Source: Selenomonadales bacterium OttesenSCG-928-I06 (GTDB lineage: Bacteria; Bacillota; Negativicutes; Sporomusales; Sporomusaceae). Taken from it: a DNA stretch of 34,676 bases. Positions within the stretch are counted from its first letter, which is position 1, and every line of letters starts with the position of its first letter. Location of the stretch: contig JAJDHX010000012.1 of the NCBI GenBank assembly GCA_030266395.1, positions 1 through 34,676 on the forward strand. Reading direction: 5' to 3'. The notes below the pieces were generated by a model. That model ran no database searches. It saw only the letters and a program-made list of their open reading frames with translations, and was not told where the DNA came from. Positions 32,369-34,676 of this stretch are shown here, in pieces. The position numbers were made by a program, and so were the translations under genes.

Positions 32369-33221
32369 TTGTAAAACCAGAATCGATTGCTTTGTGTGGA
32401 CATGCCTTTTTACAGTCGCCGCAACGAATACATTCCGGGTCATTTGGTTTTTCAAATACAGATATATTTAATTTGCAGCTTGTCTGACAAGCTCCGCATT
32501 GTGTGCATTTTTCTTTGTTAATATTAAAGTTATATAAGGAAATAGGATTAAATAATCCGTAAATTGCTCCCAGAGGGCAGATATATTGGCAAAAAGGTCG
32601 GAACACAATAATTGATAATATAATTGTGGCTATAAGCAGGAAAAATTTCCAGGCAAATAACCAACCTAAAGAGTCTCTAATTCCTTCATTTGTAGTTGCC
32701 AGTGGAATTCCTGCCATTAAAGTGCCTGCAGGACAAATAAATTCACAAAACCAGGGCTGCCCTTGGCCTATTACATCTATGATGAAAATAGGCAGTATTA
32801 TCACAAAAAGAATAAGGATTACATATTTTAAAAATCTTAAAATCATATGCCCGGGCAGTGTTTTTAATTTTTTGCTAAAAGGAATTTTATAAAGTAAATC
32901 TTGAAAAAATCCAAAAGGACATAACCAGCCACAAACAAGACGTCCCAGAAAAACACCTGTTATTATTAAAAAACCTACTATATAAAAGGAAAAATTAAAA
33001 TTGCGGCTGCTTAAAATTGCTTGCAGAGAGCCGATTGGGCATGAACCTAATGCCCCTGGACAAGAGTAACAACTCAGTCCTGGGACACAAACAAATTTTG
33101 ATTTTCCTGTATAAATTTTTCCTTCAATAAAGCCAACTATATATCCATTAGTTACAAGCGAAAAAACAAGCTGTACAAGTCTTTGTAGTTTAAGATTTAG
33201 AAAAGCAAATAAATCAGCCAA
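32358..33221 (-). CDS. NapH-like polyferredoxin membrane protein
   Basis: This 287-residue inner-membrane electron carrier is related to NapH, MauN and YccM. About five hydrophobic helices alternate with cysteine motifs: CYSCPGALGSCPIGS (about 51-65), CGWLCPFGF (about 97-105), FCEFICPAG and FCQYICPLGA. A C-terminal pair of 4Fe-4S motifs follows (CTQCGACQTSCKLNISVFE and CIRCGDCKKACPHKAI). The start codon is TTG at 33221, overlapping the stop of the CXXC miniprotein gene, so the two are translationally coupled. Together with the TlpA-like lipoprotein it would move electrons across or along the membrane to an envelope thiol or quinone partner. The route and donor are unknown. Confidence 0.88.
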   Translation of the reverse strand: MADLFAFLNLKLQRLVQLVFSLVTNGYIVGFIEGKIYTGKSKFVCVPGLSCYSCPGALGSCPIGSLQAILSSRNFNFSFYIVGFLIITGVFLGRLVCGWLCPFGFFQDLLYKIPFSKKLKTLPGHMILRFLKYVILILFVIILPIFIIDVIGQGQPWFCEFICPAGTLMAGIPLATTNEGIRDSLGWLFAWKFFLLIATIILSIIVFRPFCQYICPLGAIYGLFNPISLYNFNINKEKCTQCGACQTSCKLNISVFEKPNDPECIRCGDCKKACPHKAIDSGFTIKK

Positions 33222-33360
33222 TACCTATACACTCTAAACAGACATTGATTGCTTTAATTAAGACAGTGTAATGTTCTTTTCTGGATATACCTACAAAAAC
33301 GAATACTATACCTGTTGTCAATATAGTTAGCCTAATTAGATTTTTTCTCGATATATTCAC
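33214..33360 (-). CDS. CD1871A-type CXXC miniprotein
   Basis: This 48-residue protein is easily missed by gene finders. It starts with GTG at 33360, directly after the TlpA stop (TAG 33361-33363), and uses AAGGAAG inside the end of the TlpA gene. The sequence opens with a basic stretch (MNISRKNLIRL), one hydrophobic segment (TILTTGIVFVFVGI), then KEHYTVLIKAINVCLECIGIG at the very C-terminus. The ending AIN.CLECIGIG is the hallmark of the CD1871A family of CXXC-motif miniproteins in Firmicutes, whose function is not known. It lies between a thioredoxin-like lipoprotein and a polyferredoxin and overlaps the latter, so it is probably a small membrane redox partner of both. Confidence 0.85.
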   Translation of the reverse strand: MNISRKNLIRLTILTTGIVFVFVGISRKEHYTVLIKAINVCLECIGIG

Positions 33361-33948
33361 CTATTTTACTTCCTTTAAGGTTTTATCAACGATTTCTTTC
33401 CATTCAGACATGCTTCTGGCACCAACATAAGATTGACCAACTATATTTCCGCTTTTATCTACAAAAATTGTTTCTGGAACAAGGTTAACATCTTCTAATT
33501 TCGCATTTATTAAATCTTCAGATGGGATTAAATGAAGGTAATTGGCATTTGTTTTAGTTATAATTTCTTTAGCCAGCTCTACTTGTTCTTGCGAAAGAGA
33601 GCCGTCGTCATTAAGAACATCAACAACTATTCCTATAACCTGAAAATTTTTGTCTGCATATTCTTTATTGAGTTTTCCTAAATCAGGCATTTCTCTTATA
33701 CATGGCGGACAAAAAGTTGCCCAGATATTAATCATTGTTAAGTCATGATTTTTGAAAATATCTTGATTAACTGCATTGCCGTTTATGTCATGTGCTGTGA
33801 AAGAGCCTAATGTAGAAGAGGCTTGGGCAGTTTGAACAGGAGGCGGGTTATTATTTTTATTAGCCTCATTTTTTGATGCACATGAAACTAATAATAAAGC
33901 TGTTATTAAAGTAATTATTGTTATAAAAAGTTTTCTGTTTCTTTTCAT
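33361..33948 (-). CDS. TlpA-type thioredoxin-fold lipoprotein
   Basis: This 195-residue protein has a lipoprotein signal peptide (MKRNRKLFITIITLITALLL, lipobox VSC with C23). A linker rich in Asn, Pro and Gln follows, then a TlpA/ResA-like thioredoxin domain with the active site WATFCPPC (C80 and C83). Other blocks are LGSFTAHDINGNAV, FQVIGIVVDV and the cis-Pro region LVPETIFVDKSGNIVGQ. It would act outside the cytoplasmic membrane as a thiol-disulfide reductase or oxidase. AAGGAG precedes the ATG. It is the first gene of the TlpA, CXXC miniprotein, NapH-like operon. It follows an M23 gene on the same strand, but a terminator lies between. Confidence 0.93.
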   Translation of the reverse strand: MKRNRKLFITIITLITALLLVSCASKNEANKNNNPPPVQTAQASSTLGSFTAHDINGNAVNQDIFKNHDLTMINIWATFCPPCIREMPDLGKLNKEYADKNFQVIGIVVDVLNDDGSLSQEQVELAKEIITKTNANYLHLIPSEDLINAKLEDVNLVPETIFVDKSGNIVGQSYVGARSMSEWKEIVDKTLKEVK

Positions 33949-34035
33949 TTTTATCTCCTTATATAAAAAGATTCTTCTATCTATTATTTTACAAGAATTT
34001 TTCTATATACGCCAGTAAAGAAGTTTTTTAAAAAT

Positions 34036-34073
34036 AAAATAAGATTCAACTTATTTTAGCCAAATCTTATTTT
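34036..34073 (-). terminator. Terminator of the M23 peptidase gene
   Basis: AAAATAAGATT (34036-34046) and AATCTTATTTT (34063-34073) form an 11-base-pair perfect stem with a 16-base loop. On the minus strand it follows the M23 stop by eight bases and runs into TATTTTT, separating that gene from the TlpA operon. Confidence 0.75.
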
Positions 34074-34080
34074 GAATTAT

Positions 34081-34676
34081 TTATTGATAAAATTCTTTTA
34101 AATCAATATATTTATTTGTTGATATTGATTGAATTGCAAAATGCAAATGAGGATCTTCCAAGTTTTCGCTAAATCCTGCTGTGCCAATTACAGTTCCTTT
34201 TTTTATAAGGTCTCCTTTTTTAAAGGCAGCTGTTTTTAGAGAACTATAATAAATGTTGTAGTCGCCATTTTTGATTTTTACTGTTAGTCCTAAAGATTTT
34301 TGGTTTAAAACATCTTCTACAATTCCGTCAGAAACAGAAGTTATCTGGGCATTTTCGCTTAGTTTAAAGTCAACACCATTATGGAATTTCCAGGTTTTAA
34401 GGATTTCATCATATGTCCAGCCATGTTCTTTTATGATTTTATTGGTAAAGAGATTTTTTATTTGTGTATTTTCTTTTAAGTCAAAAGCTTCTTGCGGAAT
34501 GGTTTTTACAGAATGATCTTTTGTTGAGTTTTGTTCATTCTTTACTACTGAAAATGTTGGAGTATTTTCTGAATTATTCAGATGATTGTTTGTTTCCAGG
34601 GTACTGTTTTCCAGATTAGGTGATCTTAAACTTTCTATCCTGGCTAAGCTTTGCTCAATTTCATCTACAGAGTAAT
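34081..34676 (-). CDS. M23 peptidase-fold protein, SpoIIQ-like, 5' end cut off
   Basis: The gene enters from the right edge on the minus strand and stops with TAA at 34083-34081, leaving 198 codons. The visible part starts with a variable linker containing SVDEIEQSLARIESL and then a LytM/M23 domain. Its motifs are WKFHNGVDFKLSENAQITS (the HxGxD part), DGIVEDVLNQKSLGL, KKGDLIKKGTVIGTAGF and, near the end, EDPHLHFAIQS (the HxH part). All usual zinc-ligand positions appear to be occupied. The single long linker and the nearby spoIIID suggest SpoIIQ, the forespore engulfment protein, whose domain may or may not be active. An ordinary envelope endopeptidase is the alternative. The N-terminal membrane helix would lie beyond the window. 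Confidence 0.85.
   Translation of the reverse strand, partial: YSVDEIEQSLARIESLRSPNLENSTLETNNHLNNSENTPTFSVVKNEQNSTKDHSVKTIPQEAFDLKENTQIKNLFTNKIIKEHGWTYDEILKTWKFHNGVDFKLSENAQITSVSDGIVEDVLNQKSLGLTVKIKNGDYNIYYSSLKTAAFKKGDLIKKGTVIGTAGFSENLEDPHLHFAIQSISTNKYIDLKEFYQ

Noticed and set aside
34271-34516. Plus-strand frame of 81 codons at the right end
   Set aside because: It lies opposite the M23 domain, whose motifs are clear on the minus strand.

Overview
The window reads as the chromosome of an AT-rich, anaerobic, diderm Firmicute of the class Negativicutes. The main evidence is the OmpM-type outer-membrane proteins (signal peptide, one SLH domain, coiled coil, beta-barrel ending in Phe), a large autotransporter with a C-terminal beta-barrel, sporulation-type regulators, and mostly AGA arginine codons. 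Low G+C plus these genes would suit a Megamonas-like genus, but that is a guess from memory, not a phylogeny. No rRNA, tRNA, CRISPR array or intact insertion sequence was seen.

Layout. 1-2250: an OmpM cluster with the 3' end of one porin, a full-length porin that is out of frame at an A8 tract right after its start codon, and the decayed 3' end of another. 2319-6905: YjbQ, a DtxR/MntR-type regulator, a PepT-like M20 peptidase, a YwrD-like gamma-glutamyltransferase and a DedA/YqaA membrane protein. 7068-10620: pyruvate carboxylase with its own promoter and terminator. 10872-13288: a class II aldolase-like protein with a signal peptide, then an intact OmpM porin. 13401-15889: a minimal Fe-S assembly pair (SufC/SufB-like, SMS type) with a ZupT metal transporter. 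16006-18501: glycogen phosphorylase. 18649-22014: a short promoter-terminator unit, a COG2509 FAD protein, purB and a small membrane-anchored protein. 22132-24584: a DUF5662-like small protein, speE, and a nitrilase-family gene with foreign codon use followed by a decayed ATPase fragment. 24778-27990: a TM1266-like small protein and the autotransporter. 28344-31771: a DUF362 ferredoxin protein, thrC and larB, apparently one operon. 31855-34676 (minus strand): a SpoIIQ-like M23 protein (cut by the window end), the trio TlpA / CD1871A-type CXXC miniprotein / NapH-like polyferredoxin, and SpoIIID.

How parts fit. The porins probably tie the outer membrane to polyamine-modified peptidoglycan, as known for Selenomonas and Veillonella; spermidine synthase is also encoded here. 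Porin diversity seems to come from duplication, decay, a precise 48-codon hairpin-sized indel, and possible on/off switching at a poly(A) tract. Envelope redox chemistry is represented by the TlpA/CXXC/NapH trio, which lies between two sporulation-type genes. The strongest leads are the A8 tract in the porin, the barrel indel, the redox trio with its 48-residue middle gene, the exported aldolase-like protein, the short transcript unit at 18649-18740, and the operator-like inverted repeats over the promoters of the autotransporter and of pyc.
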